This document shows positions 8,422-16,640 of a stretch of DNA of 64,000 nucleotides, piece after piece. The DNA lies in contig SUTW01000001.1 in assembly GCA_015152475.1 (NCBI GenBank), positions 1 to 64,000 on the forward strand, written 5' to 3'. Each line of letters begins with the position of its first letter. The stretch's first letter is position 1. Under the pieces are notes generated by a model, which was given only the letters and a program-made list of their open reading frames with translations, searched no databases and was not told where the DNA came from. Source of the stretch: Cyanobacteria bacterium SIG30. Lineage in GTDB: Bacteria; Cyanobacteriota; Vampirovibrionia; Gastranaerophilales; Gastranaerophilaceae. The position numbers were made by a program, and so were the translations under genes.

Positions 8422-8776
8422 TTGAAAGTAGAAGGATAATCGCGGGAAACTTATGTTTTCTGAGGAAAGTCCGAGCATATAAAGAGCAGGTTGCTTGAGA
8501 AAGTCAAGTGCGCGTGAGCGTGAGGAAAGTGCCACAGAAAAGTAAACTACTTAAATTTTAAGTACAGGTGCAACGGTGGAGTAAAAGCCCACCAGCTAAC
8601 GTCGAGAGATGTTAGGCTCGGTAAACCCCAACTATATGCAAGTTTGAATGTGTCAAAAAGTTGCTCGCTTGCCCTGGTTTCAGGTAAGACACGAAAAAAC
8701 GCTAGTGGCTTAAAGCAATTTAAGTCCCAGACAGATGATTATCTAAAACAGAACTCGGCTTACTAGCTACTTTCAA
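8422..8776 (+). ncRNA. rnpB: RNase P RNA, type A
   Basis: The catalytic RNA that trims the 5' leader of pre-tRNAs. The ends pair as P1 (TTGAAAGTAG at 8422-8431 with CTACTTTCAA at 8767-8776). Conserved landmarks are present in order: GAGGAAAGTCCGAGC (8462-8476), GTGCCACAGAAA, AGGTGCAACGGTGG, GGTAAACCCCAAC, and the 3' CAGACAGATGATTATC and ACAGAACTCGGCTTA block (about 8730-8763). The length of about 355 nt and the layout fit the bacterial A type. It is followed directly by a hairpin terminator shared with the convergent prepilin gene. Confidence 0.96.
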
Positions 8777-8780
8777 ATTT

Positions 8781-8806
8781 AAAGCCCCGATTGATTTTGG
8801 GGCTTT
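8781..8806. terminator. Bidirectional terminator, rnpB / prepilin copy 3
   Basis: AAAGCCCC and GGGGCTTT are separated by a 10-nt loop region, with A-rich and T-rich flanks on both sides. It lies between convergent rnpB and the prepilin gene ending at 8814. Confidence 0.75.
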
Positions 8807-8813
8807 AATTGCA

Positions 8814-9557
8814 TTATAAATTGTTAAATGGATATTTAGTTGCATCTCCACCAAATTTTACATATTCTTCTTTGCTTGGAATTTTCCAACCATTTTGAAT
8901 AATTAAATTAATACATTGAGTACCATTTTTTCCAATAGCACAAGCGCTATTATTGCTAAAATTAATATCACGAGTTGCAAGCGAACCATTTAAACTTTTT
9001 TTATTACCACGCTCTATATAATATGCTTGAATGTCATAACCATAAATATTAGGTTTTTTGTGTCCATTTGCATCAACAAAAATCATCATATTATCTATTG
9101 TAAATGTATTAACGGCGACATAAGTGCCGTCTGCTAAATAAAAAGTATAATCACCATCAGCACCAGTGTCGATTTCAGCACCGCGTAAATTTTTATATTT
9201 ATAATTGCAATCTGCAGAATCATTATTTGTGCAATCTTTTGCAACTTTTAAATAAGGAGTTAAATATTGTTTTGCAAATCTTGCATTAGCTTCTTCGTTT
9301 TTTGTAACAGTCAGAAATTCCCAACCTGCAACTGAACCATAATCTTTAATTGCAAGTTGAAGCGCCTGACTTAACTGAGCATATGACTTTTTGAGTCTTG
9401 ATTCAATTTCAGTTCTTCTTGAACTAGTTACAACTGTTGGAATTGTAAGTGCTGCAACAACGCCAATAATGGCGAGTGTGATAAGTACTTCAGCTAAGGT
9501 GAAGGCTTTTAATCTATTAGTTGCCCCCCCCCCGAGATTAAAGTTTAATTTGTTCAT
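8814..9557 (-). CDS. Prepilin-like protein, phase-ON copy 3
   Basis: A 247-residue type IV pilin or pseudopilin precursor. The leader MNKLNFNLGGGATNRLKA is followed by the helix FTLAEVLITLAIIGVV with Glu5, which is needed for assembly. The predicted prepilin peptidase site is A|F, with Ala instead of the usual Gly at -1. Cysteine-containing middle blocks (KDCTNNDSADC) precede the family motifs DANGHKKPNIYGYD and NGWKIPSKEEYVKF. A 10-G tract (9524-9533) encodes the GGG in the leader and keeps the frame open. It has its own promoter and terminator and is therefore monocistronic. Confidence 0.9.
   Translation of the reverse strand: MNKLNFNLGGGATNRLKAFTLAEVLITLAIIGVVAALTIPTVVTSSRRTEIESRLKKSYAQLSQALQLAIKDYGSVAGWEFLTVTKNEEANARFAKQYLTPYLKVAKDCTNNDSADCNYKYKNLRGAEIDTGADGDYTFYLADGTYVAVNTFTIDNMMIFVDANGHKKPNIYGYDIQAYYIERGNKKSLNGSLATRDINFSNNSACAIGKNGTQCINLIIQNGWKIPSKEEYVKFGGDATKYPFNNL
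9524..9533 (-). repeat. Poly-G tract (10 G), ON
   Basis: Ten G in the coding strand of prepilin copy 3. The run keeps the leader in frame with the pilin helix. Confidence 0.85.
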
Positions 9558-9606
9558 AAATTCTATACCTTTCTTAATTCTATTCGTAACAAAATTTGTA
9601 TTATTA

Positions 9607-9635
9607 GTATAGCAAATTTTTTAGGGTATTTCAAG
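9607..9635 (-). promoter_or_regulatory. Prepilin-family promoter, copy 3
   Basis: TTGAAA (9630-9635), a 17-nt spacer and TATACT (9607-9612) with TG before the -10, on the minus strand. Confidence 0.6.
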
Positions 9636-9645
9636 GGGCACAAAA

Positions 9646-10926
9646 TTATTTTTCACTTACGATTAATGCGTTTGAAATAGGGATTCCGCCAGTTTGGGCT
9701 GGGGAATTTTCAATTTTTCCGTTTACATATAAAACACTTGAACCGCCACCATCTAAATTTATTGCATTATCACAACCTAAAGTTTGCATAAATTTAGCAA
9801 GCTGTCCTAATGTCATACCGACAGAAGCTTTTTCTCTTCCGTCAATTGTCACAAACATAAATTCACCATCTTTATTGTAACCAATTGCACTTCTTGGGTT
9901 TGCACCAACTATCGCAGATAATTTTTCTTCCTTATAATCAATATAAAGTTCACCGTTTTTTATTAAATAAGGTCCACCTGCAATAATATGATCAACATTC
10001 TTGAAATTTTCAGTTGCTTTTATATCTAAAATTAAATTTTCCATATTAGCTAATCTGTAAATTTTTTCTTTTGGTCCACTAATAACATAACTATTTTCGG
10101 GAATTTCAACAGGATTAGCGCTCATTTTAACAACTTTGCCATTTTGAATAAGAGCATTTGCACCATATTGTGGAGCCTGAGGTGAATATGAACCCCAAAT
10201 TGGTGTATAAACTAAAACATAAGTGCTCAACATTCTTGGTTGGTTAATATTATCAATTTTTAAATTTACCAAATCATTAAAAATATTTGCCCTGATTCCA
10301 GTTTTTCCAATAGTAAATTTAATTCCGTCATCAGTTTCTTTAATGCCAATTCCTGCCCTGTTATAAATTGGACCCGTCAGGTAATTTCCATCAACCATTA
10401 ATGCTCCCAATGGAACACCCGTTTGAGGCTTAAAATAACCACCATTTAAAGCAACAATTGCATTTTCCTTAGTTGCAATTTTTGTAATTTTTGCTTTTCT
10501 GTTTAATTTTTCACCTGCAATTTGTGGCTTGATGACTAAGTCCTTATTAATTTTTGGATTTATTTCAATAATATTAATTTTAACTGGTTTTTTATTTATA
10601 TATTTTACCAATTTAATATGAGCAACACCACGAGTGACAAAAGAAACCTTGTTTGAACCATATTTTTTTTCAATTTTTCTTTGCCAATTTAAAGATTTTG
10701 CCCTCGCTTCATCAATAATTACAGTTGTTGATGGCGAAAAATAAGCAAGTTCAGATGCAAAAATCGGGCGACTGGCTTCGTTTGCAACCAGAATAACGCC
10801 CGAAATTAAAAATACAAAAAATAAAAATAGGACTCCCTTGGTATGTGGCGAGATTTTGTGAGGACTTTTTGCTTTTCCTCGCCACCCCACATTTTTTAGA
10901 TGTGTGATGGTAGTCGTATTCAGCAT
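9646..10926 (-). CDS. Exported NAGPA-domain (phosphodiester glycosidase-like) protein
   Basis: A 426-residue protein with a basic N terminus and one membrane segment (about residues 29-49, GVLFLFFVFLISGV...), so it is likely anchored or secreted. The C-terminal half matches the NAGPA/DUF2233 family: NGGYFKP, the GANPRSAIGYNKDGEF strand, and INLDGGGSSVLYVNGK near the end. Family members cleave phosphodiester-linked sugars or act on cell wall polymers; the substrate here is unknown. The start has CGGAG 5 nt upstream, and a good promoter lies further up. The gene is monocistronic. Confidence 0.85.
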   Translation of the reverse strand: MLNTTTITHLKNVGWRGKAKSPHKISPHTKGVLFLFFVFLISGVILVANEASRPIFASELAYFSPSTTVIIDEARAKSLNWQRKIEKKYGSNKVSFVTRGVAHIKLVKYINKKPVKINIIEINPKINKDLVIKPQIAGEKLNRKAKITKIATKENAIVALNGGYFKPQTGVPLGALMVDGNYLTGPIYNRAGIGIKETDDGIKFTIGKTGIRANIFNDLVNLKIDNINQPRMLSTYVLVYTPIWGSYSPQAPQYGANALIQNGKVVKMSANPVEIPENSYVISGPKEKIYRLANMENLILDIKATENFKNVDHIIAGGPYLIKNGELYIDYKEEKLSAIVGANPRSAIGYNKDGEFMFVTIDGREKASVGMTLGQLAKFMQTLGCDNAINLDGGGSSVLYVNGKIENSPAQTGGIPISNALIVSEK

Positions 10927-10976
10927 TTTTACTCCGATTTGCTTAATGTGAAGAAATGTTATAAGTTGCTACTACT

Positions 10977-11005
10977 ATTGTAACATATGTTTATAAAATT
11001 GTCAA
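10977..11005 (-). promoter_or_regulatory. Promoter of the NAGPA-domain gene
   Basis: TTGACA (11000-11005), a 17-nt spacer and TACAAT (10977-10982) preceded by TG, on the minus strand. This is close to the sigma-70 consensus. Confidence 0.65.
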
Positions 11006-11075
11006 TACCCTTTATTAATAGTACTTTTGACACTTTTAGTTTTTCAAAAATGATAAGTTTTAAAAATATTATTAC

Positions 11076-11104
11076 TTGTTATGAAATCTTGTTTGTTTGA
11101 TAAT
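11076..11104 (+). promoter_or_regulatory. Possible pgi promoter
   Basis: TTGTTA (11076-11081), a 17-nt spacer and GATAAT (11099-11104), 34 nt before the pgi start. A TTGACA at about 11029 upstream could be an alternative -35, but with a poorer -10. Confidence 0.4.
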
Positions 11105-11138
11105 TACACAGGTTTATGAAATTTAAAGAGGAAAGAAT

Positions 11139-12353
11139 ATGGCAAACGTAGAAGTAAAAGCAACAATAGACTTAAAAAAATATGAAAACAGCGCAAAAGA
11201 AGCTATTGCTGACATCAAAGCCCGTGCAGGAAAAGACGGTCAATTCCTTAATTGGATTGAATGGCTTTTAAACAACCAAATTGAAAACATCGACAATTTA
11301 TATGCACTTGCTCAAAAAGCAAAAGAAGATGGCGCAGAAGAACTTGCAATTTTAGGTATTGGTGGCTCACGTCACACAACAGAAGCTATGGTAAAAATGC
11401 TAGGAATCGACAGCAATGTTCATTTTTATTCTTCAGTTGATCCAGTTAGCTTCAAACGCTTTGCGGATAAATTAAATCTTGATAAAACAACTTTTTTGGT
11501 CGTTTCAAAATCAGGCGGAACACTTGAAACAACAACTGCTTTTGAAAACGCAAAAACACTTTTGAAAGACTATTACAAAAAAGATGATGTTTCAGAAAAA
11601 TTTATCGCAATGACAGATAAAAACCCAGAAAAAAGTGCACTAAGACGCGAAGTTAACGCAGGCGCCGTTAAAGCATCCGGTTTTGTTCATGATGATGTTG
11701 GCGGAAGATTTTCCATTTTTGATGATGCAACAATTTTTACTCTAGCTTTTGTTGGCGTTAAAAAAGAAGATGTTGTTGCAATGTTAAATTCAGCTTTGAA
11801 CGCCCAAAAAGATTACTTATCAGAAGATATCGAAAAAAATTCAGCATTAAAACTTGCTTTGTTTAACGTTGATGCAAAATTGAACGGCAAAAATAAACAC
11901 TTCTCTGAATATTTTGGAGATGCTTTTGAAGGAGCAACTTTATGGGAAAAACAAATGAAAAATGAATCTTTAAAAGCAAGTATTTCAACAGATACAAACG
12001 TTGGACCTGGTTATCTTCATTATAATGCCGAAGCTGACCTTGATTTAGCTAACAATGATTCATTCTACACATTTACAAATGTTGCAACTGATGACAAAGT
12101 AACAAATGCAGTTTTAACAGGTGTAAAAGCAGCTTACTCAAATCAACACAGAGTTGCAGAAATCATTCTTGAAGATTTAACACCCGTAACTGTTGGACGT
12201 TTCATTGAACTTAAACATCTTGAAACATTACTTACAGGAAACATTTTAAGACGTGAAAACGGCAACATTACAGATAAAAATGTTGCGCTTCCAGAAGTTT
12301 TACAACCAAACGTTGAAATTTACAAAAAAGAAGTTAAAAAAGCTCTTTTGTAA
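11139..12353 (+). CDS. pgi: Glucose-6-phosphate isomerase
   Basis: It interconverts glucose 6-phosphate and fructose 6-phosphate in glycolysis and gluconeogenesis. The SIS-fold motifs are clear: LGIGGSRHTTEAM, the phosphate-binding VVSKSGGTLETT, GGRFSIFDD, and NQHRVAEI with VGRFIELKHLE near the end. At 404 residues it is shorter than the usual 440-550, so it belongs to the compact form of the family. AGAGGAAAG lies before the ATG. It is transcribed alone and ends in a strong hairpin. Confidence 0.93.
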   Translation: MANVEVKATIDLKKYENSAKEAIADIKARAGKDGQFLNWIEWLLNNQIENIDNLYALAQKAKEDGAEELAILGIGGSRHTTEAMVKMLGIDSNVHFYSSVDPVSFKRFADKLNLDKTTFLVVSKSGGTLETTTAFENAKTLLKDYYKKDDVSEKFIAMTDKNPEKSALRREVNAGAVKASGFVHDDVGGRFSIFDDATIFTLAFVGVKKEDVVAMLNSALNAQKDYLSEDIEKNSALKLALFNVDAKLNGKNKHFSEYFGDAFEGATLWEKQMKNESLKASISTDTNVGPGYLHYNAEADLDLANNDSFYTFTNVATDDKVTNAVLTGVKAAYSNQHRVAEIILEDLTPVTVGRFIELKHLETLLTGNILRRENGNITDKNVALPEVLQPNVEIYKKEVKKALL

Positions 12354-12378
12354 TTTAAAAGTTCGAACCTTAAAATCA

Positions 12379-12402
12379 ATAAGCCCTCAAGTGAGGGCTT
12401 AT
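12379..12402. terminator. Bidirectional terminator, pgi / lplA
   Basis: An 11-bp perfect stem (ATAAGCCCTCA / TGAGGGCTTAT) with a 2-nt loop. A T-rich run follows on the plus strand, and A-rich sequence lies on the other side. It lies between convergent pgi and lplA, 1 nt from the lplA stop. Confidence 0.85.
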
Positions 12403-12403
12403 T

Positions 12404-13375
12404 TTAGTTTAATAATTTTATAATATCATCTGTAATCTTGTTTTCAGTTTCTTTATATACTGTTTCTTTATTTAAAATTTTCTGGGCATTTTCAATCGAA
12501 ATCACATCAAGAGAATCAGAAAAAATTTTGTAATGACCTTCATTATTCATTTTAATTTCACATAAGCCCCAGTCAAATTTTTGTTTTGCTATCATAAAAT
12601 AATTAACTGAACCACCAAATATCCATTTTTTTGACATATATTCTTTTTGAATTTTTTTAATTTTATTTTTTGAATTTTTTATTGTGAATTTTCCAATTTT
12701 ATTTTCTTGAAGATTCTCCGAATTTTGCTGTTCAATAAAAAAGTTTAAGAATTCTTTTTCAATAGCGTTTTTTATATCATCAACATTAATTTTTTTAATT
12801 TCACTTAAATTTAAAACTCTTGATTTAACAGATTTAACTCCGTTGCTTTTTAATTTTGAAATATCTGGTGTTAGAGAATTAAGCATTTTTTCAAAATTTG
12901 TATTAACCAATATTGTGCCATGGTGTAAAGTTGCATTTTTACCATTATAATAAGCATTTCCTGATATTTTTTTATTATTTACAAGAATATCATTGCGCCC
13001 TGATAAATATGCATCAAAACCAAGCTTTTTTAAGGCACTAATAATAATATTCATTGTTTTTTCTTTATTATAATATTTTTTTGGTACGGCAAATGTAAAA
13101 TTAAGATTTTCACTATCGTGAAAAACTGCACCACCACCAGTTTTTCTTCTAACAAGTTTTATATTTTTTTCTTTCATAAAATCAAAATTGCATTCAGCAA
13201 ATACATCTTGATTTCTGCCAATAACAACTGTGTCCTGATTTTGCCAAAAATACAAAACAATATTATCTGGCTTTTGATTAACAAAATCAAAGAAAAAATC
13301 TTCAAGGGCTATATTATAAAATGGGTTTTTAGATTTTGAACTATATTTAAATATCAATATCCGTTTTCTTCCCAT
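12404..13375 (-). CDS. lplA: Lipoate-protein ligase A
   Basis: It attaches scavenged lipoate to E2 and GcvH lipoyl domains in an ATP-dependent reaction. The signature RRKTGGGAVFHD is intact, as are NIALEDFFF near the N terminus, VVIGRNQDVFAE and the KISGNAYY segment. The length of 323 residues includes the C-terminal accessory domain. It overlaps the 3' end of the upstream radical SAM gene by 22 nt, so the two are co-translated. It has a very A/T-rich coding style like its neighbours. Confidence 0.92.
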   Translation of the reverse strand: MGRKRILIFKYSSKSKNPFYNIALEDFFFDFVNQKPDNIVLYFWQNQDTVVIGRNQDVFAECNFDFMKEKNIKLVRRKTGGGAVFHDSENLNFTFAVPKKYYNKEKTMNIIISALKKLGFDAYLSGRNDILVNNKKISGNAYYNGKNATLHHGTILVNTNFEKMLNSLTPDISKLKSNGVKSVKSRVLNLSEIKKINVDDIKNAIEKEFLNFFIEQQNSENLQENKIGKFTIKNSKNKIKKIQKEYMSKKWIFGGSVNYFMIAKQKFDWGLCEIKMNNEGHYKIFSDSLDVISIENAQKILNKETVYKETENKITDDIIKLLN

Positions 13376-13974
13376 TTTCTTACTTTAAGTTTTGCGCCTA
13401 TGTTATTTGCGATTTTTCTGCATTCATCTATGTCAATTTCAAAATCTTTGTAACCTTCAACAACACTTAGGGTTGTTGGAATACCACAATCCACACAATC
13501 TTTTGCAAAAAGCAACATATTAGTATAAGCATTTTCAATTCGAGGTTGAGAAATCTTTGAATAAAGTTCCTTATTTTGAGCATTCAAACTTATAGAAATT
13601 TCATCAACCAAACCAATCATTTCTTTTACAATATTGCGTTTATTTACAACACTTCCATGACCGTTTGAATTAATTCTTATTTTAATATTTTCAAAATTTT
13701 CTTTTATATATTTTGCAACTTTTATAAGTTCGTCAAATCTTAAAGTTGGTTCACCGTAACCGCAAAAAGTTATTTCATCTTTTATTTTTGACCTGTGTTC
13801 TTCAAGTTGTTCAATAACATCTTGTGCTTTTACATTATCTAAATCAAGCCAAAGATTTGTACCTTTAACATCATTTTTTATATCTCTTATGCAAAACAAA
13901 CACCTGTTTGTGCAGGCATTTGTGATGTTTATATATGCTTTACCGTCTAAAAAATAAACTAAATTATTTGTCAT
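13354..13974 (-). CDS. TatD-associated type radical SAM protein
   Basis: A 206-residue radical SAM protein with the cluster motif CTNRCLFC near residue 21, a GYGEPT glycine-rich SAM motif (FCGYGEPTLR), and a short barrel. It resembles the small family often linked to TatD nucleases (TIGR04038 type), whose reaction is unknown. The nearby lplA could hint at lipoyl metabolism, but that is only inference. The start codon lies 6 nt after a TAAAAT -10 box, so the transcript may be leaderless. Confidence 0.8.
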   Translation of the reverse strand: MTNNLVYFLDGKAYINITNACTNRCLFCIRDIKNDVKGTNLWLDLDNVKAQDVIEQLEEHRSKIKDEITFCGYGEPTLRFDELIKVAKYIKENFENIKIRINSNGHGSVVNKRNIVKEMIGLVDEISISLNAQNKELYSKISQPRIENAYTNMLLFAKDCVDCGIPTTLSVVEGYKDFEIDIDECRKIANNIGAKLKVRKWEENGY

Positions 13975-13980
13975 AACTTA

Positions 13981-14009
13981 ATTTTACATAAAAACAAAAG
14001 ACGAATCAA
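13981..14009 (-). promoter_or_regulatory. Promoter of radical SAM-lplA pair (leaderless)
   Basis: TTGATT (14004-14009), a 17-nt spacer and TAAAAT (13981-13986) on the minus strand, with only 6 nt to the ATG at 13974. Confidence 0.6.
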
Positions 14010-14011
14010 GC

Positions 14012-14392
14012 TTATTTAACTTCTTGTTGGTATTTTAAACGGTCTATTATATAATCAGCTTCAACCATAGCGTCTAATGGATCTTTTCCGGCTCTGATAA
14101 GCTCATCTTGAAGTGATACATATAAGTCAACAAGTTCAGGGTCTTCTATAAAGTCTTCCACGCTTTTTTTGATAGATTCTCGTGTTGCCTCTGAAAAAAT
14201 AACTTGCTTTTGATTAGGTACAACACTAATTCTGCCATATAAAGCATTAGGATCATCTTCCAAATTTATATTATGTTCAATTTTTTCACCTTCAGGTGTC
14301 AATTCAGTATCTAGCTTTTTCTTGTGATGTTTGAATCCTTCAAAATTGACTTGAGAAGAAATTGGCATATTACTGTTATTAATCTCTGTCAT
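14012..14392 (-). CDS. Hypothetical protein, 126 aa
   Basis: I do not recognise this protein. The N terminus is polar and probably unstructured, with a short ISSQVNFEGFK motif near residue 12. The middle and C terminus are charged and predicted helical (SIKKSVEDFIEDPE, DAMVEADYIIDRL). It has no membrane segment. No strong Shine-Dalgarno sequence stands before the ATG (an ACGAGG lies about 13 nt upstream). Its coding bias matches its neighbours, which supports a real gene. Confidence 0.65.
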   Translation of the reverse strand: MTEINNSNMPISSQVNFEGFKHHKKKLDTELTPEGEKIEHNINLEDDPNALYGRISVVPNQKQVIFSEATRESIKKSVEDFIEDPELVDLYVSLQDELIRAGKDPLDAMVEADYIIDRLKYQQEVK

Positions 14393-14455
14393 TTACTAAT
14401 TTTACCTCGTGTGTTTTGTTCCTAATGTATAAAACATGGAATTTATTTTTTTTGC

Positions 14456-14480
14456 TAGTATATTGACAAAATATATACTA
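14456..14480. repeat. 8-bp inverted repeat, possible operator
   Basis: TAGTATAT (14456-14463) and ATATACTA (14473-14480) form a perfect inverted repeat around a 9-nt centre that contains most of a TTGACA. It lies about 65 nt upstream of the 126-aa gene. It could be a regulator site or chance in AT-rich sequence. Confidence 0.3.
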
Positions 14481-14588
14481 TTTTTTTAAACAAATTTTGT
14501 ATAAAACCTGAAAAGCATTGTAGCTCTAGGGTTTATATGAAAAAATTTGTTTTAACATTTCTTAACAATATTATAATAATTTTTTAAG

Positions 14589-14614
14589 CAAAAAAATCCC
14601 CCATTTAAGGGGAT
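14589..14614 (-). terminator. Terminator after the 54-aa gene
   Basis: On the minus strand, ATCCCC and GGGGAT form a stem around a 7-nt loop and are followed by seven T. The remaining sequence between 14393 and 14669 holds only this hairpin, the inverted repeat at 14456 and AT-rich spacer. Confidence 0.7.
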
Positions 14615-14669
14615 AAAAATCATAATATTCAAAAAACTCTCTCTTATCTGTTACTTCATGTATTCTCTT

Positions 14670-14834
14670 TTATTTCATACAGAAGTTCATCATTCCTTTA
14701 TTATTAAGCGCTATGATTTCCATAGTGCTCCAAAATTCATCTGGAGTCAAAGAAGATTTATTATCAAGGTTAACAGTAACCTTTTCGCTATAAATTTGTC
14801 TGAGTTTTTGATCAATAGAATCCATAACTGACAT
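14670..14834 (-). CDS. Small hypothetical protein, 54 aa
   Basis: An open frame from ATG (14834) to TAA (14670), with AAAGGAGA 5 nt before the start. It encodes a 54-residue acidic/polar peptide beginning MSVMDSIDQKLRQ, with LTPDEFWSTMEI in the middle and ending NFCMK. It is followed by a clear terminator, which together with the strong ribosome-binding site makes a real small gene likely. It has no signal peptide or membrane helix, and its function is unknown. Confidence 0.6.
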   Translation of the reverse strand: MSVMDSIDQKLRQIYSEKVTVNLDNKSSLTPDEFWSTMEIIALNNKGMMNFCMK

Positions 14835-14978
14835 TTTTTGTCTCCTTTAACTTACATATATATAAAAAATATATACTCCTCTCGATTTCAATTTTTAATA
14901 TTTTTGTTACAAAACTTAATATACACATTTGAACAATAAAGTAAAAATAGTTTAAGTCGTTAATAATAGTGGTTCCAA

Positions 14979-15007
14979 TTGAACTTTCCAAAAACATCTG
15001 TTATAAT
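14979..15007 (+). promoter_or_regulatory. Promoter of the Ycf45-like gene
   Basis: TTGAAC (14979-14984), a 17-nt spacer and TATAAT (15002-15007), 40 nt before the ATG at 15048. Confidence 0.7.
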
Positions 15008-15047
15008 ATAAATGGAATCAAATAGACGGCAGTTGTAGGAAAATTTA

Positions 15048-16640
15048 ATGAATAAAGCAGAATTCCAAAAAGACATTGAACTTTTAATTGATGTTCTTCC
15101 TTCAAAAATCAAACGTAGTATTTTACCAAACGCGCTTGATGAGGCCATTGAAATTGTTTTAGACGTTGGAAGATTACCAGAAGTCAGACTTGGTAATGGA
15201 AAAATTTTCTATATTGGAAATGAAAGTGTTAGCAGTGAAGAAATAAATGAAATTGTTACTAAAATTCCCGACTTTACACTTGATAACCGCTCGGGTATTC
15301 CAGGAACACTTCACAGAATTAGTGCAATCAGAAACAGGCAAGGAAAAATCATAGGCTTAACTTGCCGTATAGGGCGTGTTATAACAGGCACAATTACTTG
15401 TATTCAAGATTTTGTTAAACAAGGAAAAAGTATTCTGTTTTTAGGGCGACCAGGAGTTGGTAAAACAACTAAATTAAGAGAAATTGCACGCCTTATGGCA
15501 GATGACCTCGAAAAAAGAGTTGTTGTTGTTGATACTTCAAATGAAATTGCAGGCGACGGCGATATTGCACACCCTGCAATAGGCAAAGCCAGAAGAATGC
15601 AAGTTTCACAACCAGAATTTCAAAAAGACATAATGATTGAAGCCGTTGAAAACCACACACCAGAAGTTATTGTGGTTGACGAAATAGGAACAGATTTAGA
15701 AGCGGCTGCTGCAAGAACAATTGCGGAACGTGGCGTAATGTTAATTGCAACAGCACACGGTAATACGTTGGAAAATTTAATCAAAAACCCAACTATGTCA
15801 GATTTAGTTGGTGGAGTACAATCTGTAACTTTAGGTGATGATGAAGCTAAACACAGAGGTTGCCAAAAAACTGTTCTTGAACGTGAAAAACAACCGACTT
15901 TTGATATAGTTATTGAAATTATAGACAGAAACACTCTTGCAGTTTACAAAAATACAGCAGAAGCGGTTGACTATATTTTAAGAGGATGGCCAATTACGCC
16001 TGAAATCAGAAAAGTTGACCAAAATTATGCAGAAGCTAAAGAAACAAAAGAACCAGAAATTAAAGAAATTAAGGAAGACGCAAAAGACAGTCCGCTAAAT
16101 TTCAGCTTTAACCGTCAAAAATATATAAAAGATGTCAAAAAACATAAGAAAATATATATTTACGCAGTTTCAAGATCAATTGTTGATAAAATAATTGAAA
16201 GACTTGATATATCAGCGGAAGTCATAAGAAACATTGAAGATGCAGACTTTGTTATTGCTCATAAAAACTTTGCAAAAGGCGGAAGTAAAATTTTATCAAC
16301 AGCAAATGAATATCATCTGCCGGTATTTTTTGTAAGAACAAATTCAATGTCACAAATTCAAAAAGTATTAAAAGATGCACTTAATTTGACTCAGGAAGAC
16401 CAATACACGCAAGATTACACAAACTATAAAGATGAAACTGAGTTGGCATTAGACGAAGCAAAAGCTGCAATTGCAAAATTTTTTGAAGGAAGCGATAATA
16501 TTGAACTTCAACCACAAAATCAAGCAATCAGAAAACTCCAACACGAACTTATTGAAGCACACGGATTAAATTCGGCAAGTGTTGGCGAAGATAAAAATAG
16601 ACGTGTCAAAATTACAAAGGGAAAAAATGAACCTGTTTGA
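15048..16640 (+). CDS. Ycf45-like R3H-domain ATPase
   Basis: A 530-residue AAA-type ATPase resembling cyanobacterial and plastid Ycf45 and related to SpoIIIAA. Walker A is GRPGVGKTT (about residue 131), Walker B is VIVVDEIGT (about 205), and IATAHGNTLENLI is a sensor-like segment. A Lys/Glu-rich linker (about 325-350) leads to a C-terminal R3H-like stretch (RKLQHELIEAHGL), which in this family binds single-stranded nucleic acid. The physiological role is not established. TAGGA precedes the ATG. It overlaps the start region of the next gene. Confidence 0.88.
   Translation: MNKAEFQKDIELLIDVLPSKIKRSILPNALDEAIEIVLDVGRLPEVRLGNGKIFYIGNESVSSEEINEIVTKIPDFTLDNRSGIPGTLHRISAIRNRQGKIIGLTCRIGRVITGTITCIQDFVKQGKSILFLGRPGVGKTTKLREIARLMADDLEKRVVVVDTSNEIAGDGDIAHPAIGKARRMQVSQPEFQKDIMIEAVENHTPEVIVVDEIGTDLEAAAARTIAERGVMLIATAHGNTLENLIKNPTMSDLVGGVQSVTLGDDEAKHRGCQKTVLEREKQPTFDIVIEIIDRNTLAVYKNTAEAVDYILRGWPITPEIRKVDQNYAEAKETKEPEIKEIKEDAKDSPLNFSFNRQKYIKDVKKHKKIYIYAVSRSIVDKIIERLDISAEVIRNIEDADFVIAHKNFAKGGSKILSTANEYHLPVFFVRTNSMSQIQKVLKDALNLTQEDQYTQDYTNYKDETELALDEAKAAIAKFFEGSDNIELQPQNQAIRKLQHELIEAHGLNSASVGEDKNRRVKITKGKNEPV

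Noticed and set aside
8422-8776. Hypothetical coding region in the 8.4-8.8 kb gap
   Set aside because: The stretch is explained by RNase P RNA with matching P1 ends and conserved core blocks.
14812-14997. 61-aa open frame in the intergenic region
   Set aside because: It has no ribosome-binding site, overlaps a better-supported small gene and a promoter, and shows AT-biased random composition.
16579-16626. Longer N terminus of the YgjP-like protein from TTG
   Set aside because: It lies inside the preceding gene with no ribosome-binding site, while ATG 16627 has AAAGGG upstream.
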